64,000 nt of DNA from Pelagihabitans sp963710535 (GCA_963710535.1 CAVQAW010000003.1:62001-126000), one strand, 5' to 3'. Shown: positions 26,994-36,384, numbered from the stretch's first letter. Numbers and translations: made by a program. The notes: generated by a model not told the origin, from the letters alone.

Positions 26994-28322
26994 TCAATAG
27001 TTTCTATTTTCACGTTTGCGCAGCGCATTGGCCTGTGCATCTCCCTTAAAATGTTCCTCCATGGGATCCCATTCCAAGTTACGGCCCAATTGATAGGCAA
27101 TATTGGCAATATTACAAATGGTAGCGGACCGATGTCCGGTTTCCACATCACAAATCGGGTCGGTTCCATTTTTTATGGCATCGAGCCAATCTTGGTAGTG
27201 GTTATCATTGGAATGGTACAGCCGGGTATCGGAATCCTTTAGGGTCACAGTCAGAATGCTCGCAGGGGTCGTTTCCAAATAACTTCTGCTGATATCCATA
27301 GTGCCTTCCGTACCCATAAATCTAACGCCCCATCCTCTATCGAAATCTTCATGAACCATTTCTATCCCGTTTTCATAAAACATTCTAAGGCCTCGTACCG
27401 CATTCCTGTCGGTTGGTGGAATATATCGCACCGGGCCGGAACGGTCCATATCAAGTGCCCATTGCACAATATCGAACATATGGGCGCCCCAATCACATAG
27501 GATTCCGCCTCCCGTTTCCTTGAATTTTCTCCAATCGGGCCAAAAATCGATATCATTGCTCGAGGGAGCCAACCGATGGTTATAGGCCAACAAGGGTGCA
27601 GGACCGCACCAATGGTTCCAATCGATTTCTTTGGGCAAGGCTTCTGCCGAAAGATTATAATCGATTGCCGGATCACCCACATTAACCAATATCTTGGTGA
27701 TTTCGCCCAAGTAGCCATTTCTGACCAATTCACAGGCCCTTCTGAAATTTTCCCAAGACCTTTGCATGCTTCCCGTTTGCAATATTTTTCCGGTTCGCCG
27801 AACGGTATTCACCAAATCGACGCCCTCGGCAATCCTATGCGTCAGGGGTTTCTCGAGATACACATCCTTTCCACTATTGAGGGCGTCAATCGCCATGATG
27901 GCGTGCCAATGGTCTGGGGCTGCAATCACCACGGCATCTATGTCGGTATTGGCAAGCAGTTCTTTATAGTCACCATACATGTCTACTCCGTTGAACGTTT
28001 CTGTCTTTCGCTTTTCGGCATACAGCCCCTGCACATGATTTTTGAACCAATCCATTTTTGTGGTCCATACATCACTTCCGGCCACGATCTGGGCCGCAGT
28101 ACTCGATACGAACCGATTGGCCAAACCACTGTTTTGCCTTCCCAGACCGATAAAGCCCAGGTTGATTTTATCACTGGGAGCAATATACCCCTTCCCCATG
28201 ACGTGCCGGGGGATGATGCTGATGGCGCCTGCCGTAAGAACCGATTTGGCAATAAACGATCTTCGGCTAAGCAAGGGCTTTGAATGGGACGACTTCACTG
28301 GTATGTTCGATTGTTTTTTCAT
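26994..28322 (-). CDS. Tat-exported Gfo/Idh/MocA family oxidoreductase
   Basis: About 442 residues from ATG 28322 (MKKQSNIP); the longer start at 28373 would overlap the sulfatase gene by 32 bases. Twin arginines at 20-21 (SRRSFIAKS) mark Tat export. The Rossmann domain has LGFIGLGRQNSG near 55 and APDHWHAIMAIDAL; the family stretch EKPLTHRIAEGVDLV follows. The conserved WNHWCGPAPLLAYN and final Arg-rich tail match a large Bacteroidota group of periplasmic sugar oxidoreductases, some of which (GH109-like) cleave glycosides using NAD. It lies 19 bases after the sulfatase, so both probably act on one sulfated glycan. Substrate unknown. Confidence 0.85.
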   Translation of the reverse strand: MKKQSNIPVKSSHSKPLLSRRSFIAKSVLTAGAISIIPRHVMGKGYIAPSDKINLGFIGLGRQNSGLANRFVSSTAAQIVAGSDVWTTKMDWFKNHVQGLYAEKRKTETFNGVDMYGDYKELLANTDIDAVVIAAPDHWHAIMAIDALNSGKDVYLEKPLTHRIAEGVDLVNTVRRTGKILQTGSMQRSWENFRRACELVRNGYLGEITKILVNVGDPAIDYNLSAEALPKEIDWNHWCGPAPLLAYNHRLAPSSNDIDFWPDWRKFKETGGGILCDWGAHMFDIVQWALDMDRSGPVRYIPPTDRNAVRGLRMFYENGIEMVHEDFDRGWGVRFMGTEGTMDISRSYLETTPASILTVTLKDSDTRLYHSNDNHYQDWLDAIKNGTDPICDVETGHRSATICNIANIAYQLGRNLEWDPMEEHFKGDAQANALRKRENRNY

Positions 28323-28341
28323 GTTCTTTTCTGTTAGGCCT

Positions 28342-29841
28342 TCATTTAATTGGACGGATGCTTGCGATGTCAACGGTATCTTTGAACTGTTGCTGTAACT
28401 TCAATAAATCATTCAACAGGGAATCGACCTTCATCTGGTAGGCCGAACGGGAAGCCAAATCATTTTGCTCTTCTGGGTCCTTCTTTAGATCAAATAGCAA
28501 TAATTTCTTCAATTTAGGATATGCAATCAACTTAAATCCATTTTTTCGGATCATTCTCTGGGTATCGGTATAGGCGCCATATATCGCCGTGTAATGACTT
28601 TTCAGTCGTTTCCCTTTCGCCAAATCGATCAGGCTGTTGAAAAATACATAATCGGGTTTTTTTATTCCCGCCAGTTCCAGACTGGTCGCCATGGCGTCTT
28701 GAAGATAAATGGGTTCCTCTATTTCGTTTCCCCCAGGGATGCCAGGACCCATAATCATGAAGGGTACCCTAATACTGTGGTCGAATAGTGATTGTTTCCC
28801 CATCAATCCGTGACGGCCCATGGCAAGTCCGTGATCTGCAGTAAAGATCACAAAAGTGTTTTTCAATCCGTCATTGGCTTCCAATTTATTGAGAATTTCG
28901 CCTATTTGCTGATCCATGTGGCTGATCAAGGCATAATATTCCTGTGTATGTTTTTTGATGGCATATGCCGTACGCGGAAAAGGCGCCAAGGCTTCGTCCC
29001 TTAAATCCGGGCCATTTCCTATGCTATCCTTAAAAGGGTATTCCGGCAGCCAGCTTTTCGGAAGGGGTATTCGGTCAAGGGGATATTGGTCAAGATATTC
29101 CTTAGGTGCCTGTCTGGGGTCATGCGGGGCATTGAAGGCGAGGTACATAAAAAAAGGCTTTTCCTTTTCGGTTGATTGTTCAAGAAAACCAAGGGCATCT
29201 TCCTTGAGCACCTCACTCCAGTGCTTCCCCCCTTCCCAATATCCGCCCATGGAGGTGTCGGAAGCAGACCATAGGGTATCGTTTTCATTCAATGGCCGGT
29301 TGTATCCCAAGGGCATGATATCTTTCATGGGGATATTTTTGGAGGAGGCCTCCATTATTTTCCGTTCCATCCCGGGATTGCCGTTCCACGCATCTCCAGG
29401 CATTCCCGGTCGTACATGGACGGTATTTTGAAATATGGAGGCTGCCTTGGCATCTATATGCCACTTCCCCGTCATAAACGTAGCATAACCGGCAGATTCC
29501 ATCAACTTGCCCCAGCTTTTGTCGGTATCTGCCCCCGTGATCCATCCCTTGCGAAATTGGTTGGCTTCCCATATACTCCTTCCGGAAATGATCATGGCCC
29601 TTGAAGCCACACAGATCGCCCCGTTCCATCCGCCCATGTTGAAGGCATGTGTAAAGGTGGTACCCCCTTGTACCAATCGGTCGAGGTTCGGGGTGTAGAT
29701 TTCTGCATGGCCCAAGGCGCTGATGGCGGTATAGGTCATGTCATCTGCAAAAATGAACACGATATTGGGTGGCGAGGTTTCCCGATGCCCGTCTTTCAGC
29801 GGGAACCACAACAAAAGAAGAACGAAGATATATTTCGGCAT
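28342..29841 (-). CDS. Secreted formylglycine sulfatase (S1 family)
   Basis: A 499-residue sulfatase with a short signal segment (1-16). The metal-binding start is PPNIVFIFADD (Asp33-Asp34). The modification site is Cys77 in CVASR (77-81), the CxAxR variant of the C-x-P-x-R formylglycine motif, followed by ISGRS. Later parts include FMTGKWHID, FNAPHDPRQAP and FTADHGLAMGRHGLMGKQS with metal ligands. It removes sulfate from a sugar or sulfated metabolite; the polysaccharide cannot be named. It lies upstream of the Tat oxidoreductase in the same direction. Confidence 0.9.
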   Translation of the reverse strand: MPKYIFVLLLLWFPLKDGHRETSPPNIVFIFADDMTYTAISALGHAEIYTPNLDRLVQGGTTFTHAFNMGGWNGAICVASRAMIISGRSIWEANQFRKGWITGADTDKSWGKLMESAGYATFMTGKWHIDAKAASIFQNTVHVRPGMPGDAWNGNPGMERKIMEASSKNIPMKDIMPLGYNRPLNENDTLWSASDTSMGGYWEGGKHWSEVLKEDALGFLEQSTEKEKPFFMYLAFNAPHDPRQAPKEYLDQYPLDRIPLPKSWLPEYPFKDSIGNGPDLRDEALAPFPRTAYAIKKHTQEYYALISHMDQQIGEILNKLEANDGLKNTFVIFTADHGLAMGRHGLMGKQSLFDHSIRVPFMIMGPGIPGGNEIEEPIYLQDAMATSLELAGIKKPDYVFFNSLIDLAKGKRLKSHYTAIYGAYTDTQRMIRKNGFKLIAYPKLKKLLLFDLKKDPEEQNDLASRSAYQMKVDSLLNDLLKLQQQFKDTVDIASIRPIK

Positions 29842-29875
29842 TCGATATACTGTTTTGAGGGCCTCTATATTTTTT

Positions 29876-30706
29876 TTAACCTACCACATTCACCAAGGTA
29901 CCAATATGATCTATGCTGATTCGCACCTCATCGCCCAACGCCAGGCTGAAATCATCAGGTGGCACAATCCCGGTACCGGTCATCAGAAAACAGCCCTTGG
30001 GAAAATCGCACTCCCTGAACAAAAATGCAACCAATTCGGTGTGTTTTCTTTTCATTTGATCAATACCGATTTCGCCCGTGAAAACCGCCTTTCCATGCCG
30101 ATTGATGACCAGCTTGATCTTAGTGTTCGGTGCGATAGGCCTCTGCGGCACATAAATGCATGGCCCAAGGGCAGCACAACCCTCATAGGTCTTGGCTTGG
30201 GGCAGGTACAGCGGATTTTCACCTTCAATACTTCTCGAACTCATATCATTGCCGATGGTATAACCCTCTATCGTCCCTTTCGAACACACAAACAGTGTGA
30301 GTTCCGGTTCAGGAACGTTCCATTGAGAATCCCTCCTGATACGGACCGTACCCCCATTTCCGACCGTTCTATGTGGGGTGGCCTTGAAAAAAAGTTCCGG
30401 GCGTTCGGCATCGTAGACCTTATCATAGAAACTGCCGCCCCCCGCTTTTTTGGATTCCTCCATCCTGGCCTGCTTACTGCGCATATAGGTTACCCCAGAC
30501 GCCCATATTTCCTGAGATCCAATTGGGGCCAGCTCAATCTTTGGCAAAACATCATCTTGGAGCACCGTTGCGCTATCAAGATCGTGTAATAGGGCTTCAT
30601 ACAGGTTTTTTCGGTTGATAAAGGCGTCCCAATCCTTGACTGCCTTCATGTAGTATTTGTTTTCTTTACAAATGATGGCCCCTTTTTCGTATTTATAAAT
30701 TTGCAT
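29876..30706 (-). CDS. Fumarylacetoacetate hydrolase (FAH) family enzyme
   Basis: About 276 residues from ATG 30706 (MQIYKYEKGA); the open frame extends upstream into the spacer without support. Metal ligands are visible in WNVPEPELTLFV, and the family stretches FFKATPHRTVG, GNDMSSRSIEGENPLYLPQ and GTGIVPPDDF follow. FAH enzymes cleave or dehydrate keto acids; near relatives act in oxidative pentose and deoxyhexose pathways (2,4-diketo-3-deoxy-acid hydrolase, or 2-keto-3-deoxy-pentonate dehydratase). Near a fucose-type operon it may finish the L-fuconate branch to pyruvate and lactate. It lies 34 bases upstream of the sulfatase and divergent from the uxuB-like SDR. Confidence 0.85.
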   Translation of the reverse strand: MQIYKYEKGAIICKENKYYMKAVKDWDAFINRKNLYEALLHDLDSATVLQDDVLPKIELAPIGSQEIWASGVTYMRSKQARMEESKKAGGGSFYDKVYDAERPELFFKATPHRTVGNGGTVRIRRDSQWNVPEPELTLFVCSKGTIEGYTIGNDMSSRSIEGENPLYLPQAKTYEGCAALGPCIYVPQRPIAPNTKIKLVINRHGKAVFTGEIGIDQMKRKHTELVAFLFRECDFPKGCFLMTGTGIVPPDDFSLALGDEVRISIDHIGTLVNVVG

Positions 30707-30836
30707 CCTGCAAAATATTTTTACTGTTTTTATAAATGTAAGGGTTTTTTTGAGCACAACATTAACCTCTTGCAACGTGATTATATATTATTGCGATATT
30801 GTTTTATCTTGGACGTTCATAAAACCCAAAAAACGT

Positions 30837-31643
30837 ATGTTCGGGCTTAATAACAAAGTAGCCGTCATTACAGGTGCAAGCGGTGCGCTCGCCGGCAGTG
30901 TTGCCAAAAGTTTGGCGAAAGCCGGGGTCGCATTGGCCTTGCTTTCCCGGAACGAAGATGCCGTTGCTCCGCTTTTAAAGGAAATCTCGAATCTTGGAGG
31001 TCGAGCGGAGTCCTACTCGACCGATATTCTTTCCGAAACCTCCCTACTTACGGTAAAAGATGCCATAATACGGGATTTTGGTCGCATTGATATTCTATTG
31101 AATATCGCCGGTGGTAACCTTCCGGGAGCAACCATTGCTCCGGATAAAACCATTTTCGATCTTTCCATGGATGATTTTAAAAAGGTGGTGGATCTTAATT
31201 TAAACGGTACCGTGCTCCCTTCTCTTATTTTTGGCAAAACCATGGCAGAACAACAGTCGGGTGTAATTATCAACTACTCCTCCATGGCTGTTGACCGTGC
31301 CATTACCAGAGTAGCTGGTTACTCCGCCTCCAAGGCGGCCATGGAAAATTTCACCCGGTGGATGGCTGTGGAAATGGCCACAAAATTCGGTGGTCATATA
31401 CGGGTCAATGCCATTGCTCCTGGTTTTTTTATTGGCAAACAAAACAAGGCGCTATTGAGCAATCCCGACGGTTCATATACCGATCGGGGCCAGACCATTA
31501 TAAGAAACACCCCTATGGGGCGATTTGGAGAAGCCGAAGAACTCAATGGGGCCATTCATTTTCTGTGTAGCGATGCCGCAACATTCGTAACAGGAATCGT
31601 TTTGCCCGTCGATGGCGGCTTTAGCGCCTTCAGTGGCGTGTAA
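30837..31643 (+). CDS. SDR-type fructuronate reductase (D-mannonate oxidoreductase)
   Basis: A 268-residue short-chain dehydrogenase from ATG 30837; the open frame reaches back into the divergent spacer with no support. Cofactor loop TGASGALAG (12-20), NIAGGN (89-94), catalytic Ser148/149, Tyr162 and Lys166, then PVDGGFSAFSG at the end. It lies 20 bases before uxuA, and SDR-type mannonate oxidoreductases with this GGNLPGATI loop commonly precede uxuA in Bacteroidota. It would reduce D-fructuronate to D-mannonate. This is a different enzyme family from classical UxuB, so the symbol is withheld. Confidence 0.85.
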   Translation: MFGLNNKVAVITGASGALAGSVAKSLAKAGVALALLSRNEDAVAPLLKEISNLGGRAESYSTDILSETSLLTVKDAIIRDFGRIDILLNIAGGNLPGATIAPDKTIFDLSMDDFKKVVDLNLNGTVLPSLIFGKTMAEQQSGVIINYSSMAVDRAITRVAGYSASKAAMENFTRWMAVEMATKFGGHIRVNAIAPGFFIGKQNKALLSNPDGSYTDRGQTIIRNTPMGRFGEAEELNGAIHFLCSDAATFVTGIVLPVDGGFSAFSGV

Positions 31644-31663
31644 CAGATTATAAATATTTCATT

Positions 31664-32881
31664 ATGGGAATGGAACAAACCTGGCGCTGGTACGGCCCCA
31701 CTGATCCGGTAAGTCTAAAGGATATCAAACAGGCCGGGGCAACGGGAATCGTTACCGCCCTGCACCATATACCCAATGGGGAAATTTGGCCCATCAACGA
31801 GATTGCCGAACGAAAAAAACGGATCGAAGACCAAGGGCTTCGATGGAGCGTTGTGGAGTCGCTGCCCATCCATGAAAGCATTAAAACACAAAAAGGGGCT
31901 TTTCAAACCCATATCAAAAATTACAAGATAAGCTTGGCCAACCTGGCACAATGCGGTATCAAAGTCGTATGCTACAATTTTATGCCCGTTTTGGATTGGA
32001 CGCGTACCAGTTTGAACTTCGTTGTAGCGGATGGATCAAAGGCGTTGGCCTTTGAAATGGACGCTCTTGCGGCATTCGATCTTTTTATCCTGAACCGGCC
32101 GAATGCGGAAAAAAATTATGACAAGGCCCAAATTTCAAGGGCCAAGGTCTATTTTGAAAGATTATCGGATACCGATCAATGGGAGCTGGTCAAAACCATT
32201 ATCGCAGGTCTGCCGGGTTCTTCCGAAGGCTATCCCGTTCCTGAAAAAGGTTATGATTTAAGCAAGTTCCAAGCGATATTGAATACCTATGAAGGCATCG
32301 GGGAAGAGCAAATGCGAAACCATTTGGTCTATTTCTTGAAGGAGGTGGTGCCCGTGGCCGAAAAAAACGGGGTACTGTTGTGCATCCATCCCGACGATCC
32401 TCCCTTTTCAATTTTGGGGTTGCCCAGGATCATGGGAACGGAAGCCGATTATGCCTATATTTTTGAACAGGTGAAATCCAATCACAATGGCATTACATTT
32501 TGCACGGGTTCTTTGGGAGTTCGGCCAGACAATGATCTGCTGCAAATGTTCGATCGGTTTGCCGAAAGGGTGCACTTCCTACATTTGAGAAGTACGCAGC
32601 GCGATGGCAAGGGAAATTTCTTTGAAGCCAACCATTTAGAAGGGGATGTTCCGATGTATGCGCTGGTCAAAAAAATACTGATTGAATCGAAGCGGAGAAA
32701 GCAGCTGGGGCGAACCGATTTTGAGATTCCCATGAGGCCCGATCACGGCCACCAAATGTTGGATGACCTTCATAAAAAGACAAATCCGGGATACTCTGCC
32801 ATAGGCAGGTTGAGAGGACTTGCGGAGCTTAGGGGACTGGAATTTGGGATCAACCAAGGTATGGCGGATAACCCTGCTTAG
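31664..32881 (+). CDS. uxuA: Mannonate dehydratase
   Basis: A 405-residue enzyme of normal length and typical start (MEQTWRWYGPTDPVSL). The TIM-barrel marks ALHHIPNGEIWPINEI near 28-45, CYNFMPVLDWTRT near 103-115, LLCIHPDDPPFSILGLPRI near 240-258 and the FHLRS/RPDHGHQM metal region near 305-360 are all present. It dehydrates D-mannonate to KDG. It forms a two-gene unit with the SDR before it and ends tail to tail with the aldolase gene, the stop codons overlapping by four bases. Confidence 0.95.
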   Translation: MGMEQTWRWYGPTDPVSLKDIKQAGATGIVTALHHIPNGEIWPINEIAERKKRIEDQGLRWSVVESLPIHESIKTQKGAFQTHIKNYKISLANLAQCGIKVVCYNFMPVLDWTRTSLNFVVADGSKALAFEMDALAAFDLFILNRPNAEKNYDKAQISRAKVYFERLSDTDQWELVKTIIAGLPGSSEGYPVPEKGYDLSKFQAILNTYEGIGEEQMRNHLVYFLKEVVPVAEKNGVLLCIHPDDPPFSILGLPRIMGTEADYAYIFEQVKSNHNGITFCTGSLGVRPDNDLLQMFDRFAERVHFLHLRSTQRDGKGNFFEANHLEGDVPMYALVKKILIESKRRKQLGRTDFEIPMRPDHGHQMLDDLHKKTNPGYSAIGRLRGLAELRGLEFGINQGMADNPA

Positions 32882-33546
32882 GGTCGCAACTTTCGGATGG
32901 TCGCCAAGCCGCTTGCCACTCGGTGTTCAAGGGCACCAAAATCTTTTTGGGAGAGTATTTCCTTGCTGATCAATTGCGAACCCATGCCCACACAAATCAC
33001 CCCCGCATCGAACCAAGCCTTAAGGTTTGCCTCATCGGTGCTCACGCCCCCGGTGGGCATAATGCTGGTCCACGGTTGAGGACCCCGTATCGCCTTTACA
33101 AAAGCGGGGCCATAGGTATCCCCTGGAAACAATTTTACGATTTCACAGCCCAATTCCTCGGCCCTGTTGATCTCGGTCAACGATCCACATCCCGCCGACC
33201 ATAATACCTTACGGCGATTGCAAACAATGGCGATATCTTCCCTCAAAGAGGGAGTGACGATAAAATTCGCACCCATCTGAAGAAACATGGAAGCGGCCCC
33301 CCCGTCGGTAACAGAGCCTACCCCCATCATCATTCCCGGAAGCGTTTTCAGCGCATATTTATTGAGTTCCGAAAACACCTCAAAGGCGAAATCGCCCCTG
33401 GCGGTAAACTCCATTAACCTTGCCCCGCCATCGAAGCAGGCTTTCAAGACTTTTTTGCCCAATTCGACATCGGGATGATAAAAAAGTGGCACCATTCCGG
33501 ATTCCCGCATTGCCATTGCCACTTCGATTCTTGAAAATTGGGCCAT
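32878..33546 (-). CDS. kdgA: KDPG/KHG aldolase
   Basis: A 222-residue class I aldolase, the last step of the pathway: 2-keto-3-deoxy-6-phosphogluconate to pyruvate and glyceraldehyde 3-phosphate. The catalytic glutamate and arginine are in LMEFTARGD (Glu47, Arg51), the Schiff-base lysine is in EIVKLFPGDTYGP, and MPTGGVST binds phosphate. The segment that is usually (I/L)PG-x-TE reads SAGCGSLTE here, a variant I associate with Bacteroidota. It lies 71 bases after KDG kinase on the same strand. Confidence 0.92.
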   Translation of the reverse strand: MAQFSRIEVAMAMRESGMVPLFYHPDVELGKKVLKACFDGGARLMEFTARGDFAFEVFSELNKYALKTLPGMMMGVGSVTDGGAASMFLQMGANFIVTPSLREDIAIVCNRRKVLWSAGCGSLTEINRAEELGCEIVKLFPGDTYGPAFVKAIRGPQPWTSIMPTGGVSTDEANLKAWFDAGVICVGMGSQLISKEILSQKDFGALEHRVASGLATIRKLRP

Positions 33547-33617
33547 TCTATTTTAGAATTTAATTATTGATAAAGAAATGTTTATAAATATGCAGCACCA
33601 AGGTCTTTTGCAATCAT

Positions 33618-34658
33618 TTATCGGGAAACCCGTCCGGACGCATCACCGCCCATCAATTTTTCCACTTCGTCAACGGAAACCAAATTGGCATCCCCTTTAA
33701 TGGTATGTTTGAGACAAGAGGCAGCAACCGCAAAATCAAGGGCGGTTTGATCTTCCTCAGGCCATTGCAGCAACCCATAGATCAGGCCACCCATAAAGGC
33801 ATCACCCCCACCTACCCTATCAACGATATCGGTAATCTGGTATTCAGGCGATTGGTACATTTTTTTGCCGTTGTACAACACCCCGGCCCAGCTATTATGG
33901 GATGCCGAAATAGAACCTCTCAAGGTGATGATCACCTTCTTGGCGTTCGGGAATTTTTTCATCATTTGCTGGCAAACAGATAGGAACGCCTCCGCTTTTA
34001 CCAATTCGCCTTGGGTAGTGATATCCAATCCTTCGGGTTTGATGTGAAAATGCTTTTCCGCGTCTTCCTCATTCCCCAGAATGATATCGCAATATGAAGT
34101 GAGTTCGGTCATGATCTTTTCCGGGGCAACTCCATATTGCCATAATTTGGCGCGGTAATTAAGATCGGTCGAAACCGTCAAACCCATTTTTTTTGCGGCC
34201 TTTACCGCTTCAAGACAAACATCTGCGGCTCCCTGTGAAATGGCGGGTGTGATCCCTGTCCAATGAAACCATCCGACGCCCGAGAATACCTTCGACCAGT
34301 CGATCATCCCAGGTTTGATTTCGGCCATCGCCGAATGCGAACGGTCATAAACGACCTTGCTACCACGGCTTACCGCACCGGTTTCAAGAAAGTAAATGCC
34401 CAGACGTTGGCCTCCATAAATAATTTTATCGGTTCCTACGCCCCGCTTCCGCATTTCCATCATCGCACATTCCCCAAGGTCGTTTTTGGGCAAACGGGTC
34501 ACAAAATCAACGGGGACACCATAATTGGCGAGGGATACGGCTACATTCGATTCCCCTCCCCCGTATACCACATCAAAACTCTCGGTTTGGGAAAACCTTA
34601 AAAATCCAGGGGGCGACAAACGCAACATAATTTCCCCAAAAGTGACTACTCTTTTCAT
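33618..34658 (-). CDS. kdgK: 2-keto-3-deoxygluconate (KDG) kinase, PfkB family
   Basis: About 346 residues from ATG 34658 (MKRVVTFGEIMLRL); an earlier in-frame ATG at 34712 lacks support. PfkB marks: SPPGFLRFSQTESFDV near 13-28, GGGESNVAVSLANYG near 32-46, and the catalytic DRVGGGDAFMGGLIYG near 292-307. It phosphorylates KDG to KDPG, the step where the altronate and mannonate branches meet, and directly precedes the aldolase gene. The start is 81 bases after the transporter pseudogene. Confidence 0.92.
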   Translation of the reverse strand: MKRVVTFGEIMLRLSPPGFLRFSQTESFDVVYGGGESNVAVSLANYGVPVDFVTRLPKNDLGECAMMEMRKRGVGTDKIIYGGQRLGIYFLETGAVSRGSKVVYDRSHSAMAEIKPGMIDWSKVFSGVGWFHWTGITPAISQGAADVCLEAVKAAKKMGLTVSTDLNYRAKLWQYGVAPEKIMTELTSYCDIILGNEEDAEKHFHIKPEGLDITTQGELVKAEAFLSVCQQMMKKFPNAKKVIITLRGSISASHNSWAGVLYNGKKMYQSPEYQITDIVDRVGGGDAFMGGLIYGLLQWPEEDQTALDFAVAASCLKHTIKGDANLVSVDEVEKLMGGDASGRVSR

Positions 34659-34687
34659 GTAAAGCCGATATTTATTTTCATTTGATT

Positions 34688-34703
34688 TGCCCTCTTTAGG
34701 GCA
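34688..34703. other. Short perfect hairpin between transporter and kdgK
   Basis: TGCCCT (34688-34693) and AGGGCA (34698-34703) pair perfectly around CTTT. It lies 29 bases before the kdgK start. There is no T run on the minus strand, so it is more likely an operator or an RNA processing element than a terminator. A similar TGCCC/GGGCA hairpin is at 37393-37411. Confidence 0.35.
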
Positions 34704-34739
34704 GGTGAACAAAACATACCCTAAAATAGTTTTTTATGT

Positions 34740-35862
34740 TCAATTGATGGTCATTTCACCATCAATTTGTGGCCCAGCCTCCTCTTTTACGGGCCTTTCG
34801 TGCCAATAGGAAGCAAGAATAGATCCCGTAATGTTCATAAGCGGCCCAAATACCGCTGGGGCCAGACCCATGGTGGCAATTTTTCCAATCGAATTCGCTA
34901 TTCCGGAAGCCAAGCCGCCATTTTGCATGCCCACTTCGATCGCAATGGTACGGGAATCGCGTTCAGACATCTTGAAAAGTCGAGCAAACCAATATCCGAT
35001 GGTGTAACCAAATAAATTATGGACCAAAACCAACAACATCAAGATACCCCCGATCTCAAGGAGACTGTCCCTTCCAGCGGCCGTGATGATCGCGATAATC
35101 ACCCCTATGGCCAGCATCGAAACCATAGGCATGGCCCTGTCGAGCCACTTGGCCCCGTTGCCTCGGAGATGGTTAAATAGCAACCCTGCTCCTATGGGTA
35201 TCAATATCATTTTAACAATGCTCCACATCATGGCAAGGACTTCAATTTCGATAAATTCCCCAGCCAAAAGTTTCATCAGAAGCGGTGTGATAAATGGCGC
35301 CAATATGGTCGATATGGAGGTAATGGTGATTGAAAGGGCAATATTTGCATTGGCCAGATATGCCATGACATTTGATGCAACACCGCTGGGGGAACAACCG
35401 ATCAGCACGATTCCAGCGGCAATTTCCGGGAGGAAAATGGCTCATTTTGGCCAAAATAAAACCAATGATGGGCATAATGGTCAACTGGGCGCACACCCCG
35501 ATCATCACTCCCTTAGGGGTTTTAAAAACCAGGGCGAAATCCTTGATGCTCATGGTCGTACCCATCCCAAACATGATGATTTGGATAAAAGGAATGATCA
35601 GTCCCGCAAGTTGGTATCCCCCGACCTCCAGAAGCAGGTTCGGATAATATAACGACAGGGCAACGCCCGCAAAGATCATGATCGTGAAAACCAAACCCCG
35701 TAGTGGTCGGTAACCACTGAACCCAAAAGCCACGGCAGCAAAAAAGCCCAAAATGGGCAAACCTGCCTTAGATAGATTGCCGCCGATGATCAAAAATAGG
35801 ATAAAGAGCAGCAATACGGCCGCAAAGACCAAGGCAAGGAAATAGATATTTATTTTTTTCAA
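34740..35862 (-). pseudogene. BASS family (bile acid:Na+ symporter-like) transporter, frameshifted
   Basis: Two overlapping minus-strand frames encode the halves of one transporter. The first (start 35862) carries the N-terminal helices to ILAKMSHFPP, then goes out of frame; the second continues as EIAAGIVLIGCSPSGVASNVMAY, here cited in its parts, which is the conserved BASS core motif. Deleting one C from the CCC at 35428-35430 (GGG on the plus strand) restores a single 373-residue protein with about ten helices, the normal length. BASS proteins carry bile acids, pantoate, pyruvate and other organic acids with sodium. Its place before KDG kinase suggests uptake of a keto acid. Either a genuine mutation or a homopolymer sequencing error. 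Confidence 0.82.
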
Positions 35863-35923
35863 AACGGCATTGGATTAGTTCAAAAATCGGCAAAATGTGG
35901 CGCCCTTATCCGGAAGCGACCGT

Positions 35924-36361
35924 TCACAGCTTATACCCCTGCCTGGCCAACAGTTTCCAGGCTTTGCCCTGCTTCTGGAACACCATCAACACCCCTAAGG
36001 TGAGGGAAGCAGGAGCACCATCATTGGTGGCCTGCACATTGAATCGGTGTCTTACCACCGCATTTTTTCCAGCAATGGTAATGGTCTGTTCTTCGGTGGT
36101 TATGGTCAGATAATCATAAGGCCCATCAACGATTTCCTTGATGAACGCTGCCTTATCTTCCGTTATACCGCTTGAATGGCCATAAGTCAACTCATCCGCG
36201 GTCAATTTTTGCAAGGTTTGGCCGTTTCGGTCCACCATTGCAGTATACAGCTCGGTTACCGTTGCGGCCACTTGGTCACTTTCAGAAACCCCTTTCTGGG
36301 CAGAGACCAGCTGTAAAAAACCAATGGAAAGCAATAGACATAACAATTGTTTGTTTTTCAT
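35924..36361 (-). CDS. Secreted NTF2-like (DUF4440) protein
   Basis: About 145 residues from ATG 36361 (MKNKQLL) with a signal peptide ending SAQ; the ATG at 36385, which overlaps the stop of the RraA-like gene (TAATG), is an alternative and would imply translational coupling. The mature part follows the NTF2/SnoaL pattern: helix ending LYTAMVDRN, then TADELTYGHSSG, and strands AVVRHRFNV and KAWKLLARQGYKL. Such proteins are often small periplasmic enzymes or binding proteins of unknown role. It sits inside the exported dehydratase to kdgA series. Confidence 0.8.
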   Translation of the reverse strand: MKNKQLLCLLLSIGFLQLVSAQKGVSESDQVAATVTELYTAMVDRNGQTLQKLTADELTYGHSSGITEDKAAFIKEIVDGPYDYLTITTEEQTITIAGKNAVVRHRFNVQATNDGAPASLTLGVLMVFQKQGKAWKLLARQGYKL

Positions 36362-36384
36362 CAGGGGTGGTTTTAGGTCGTTCA

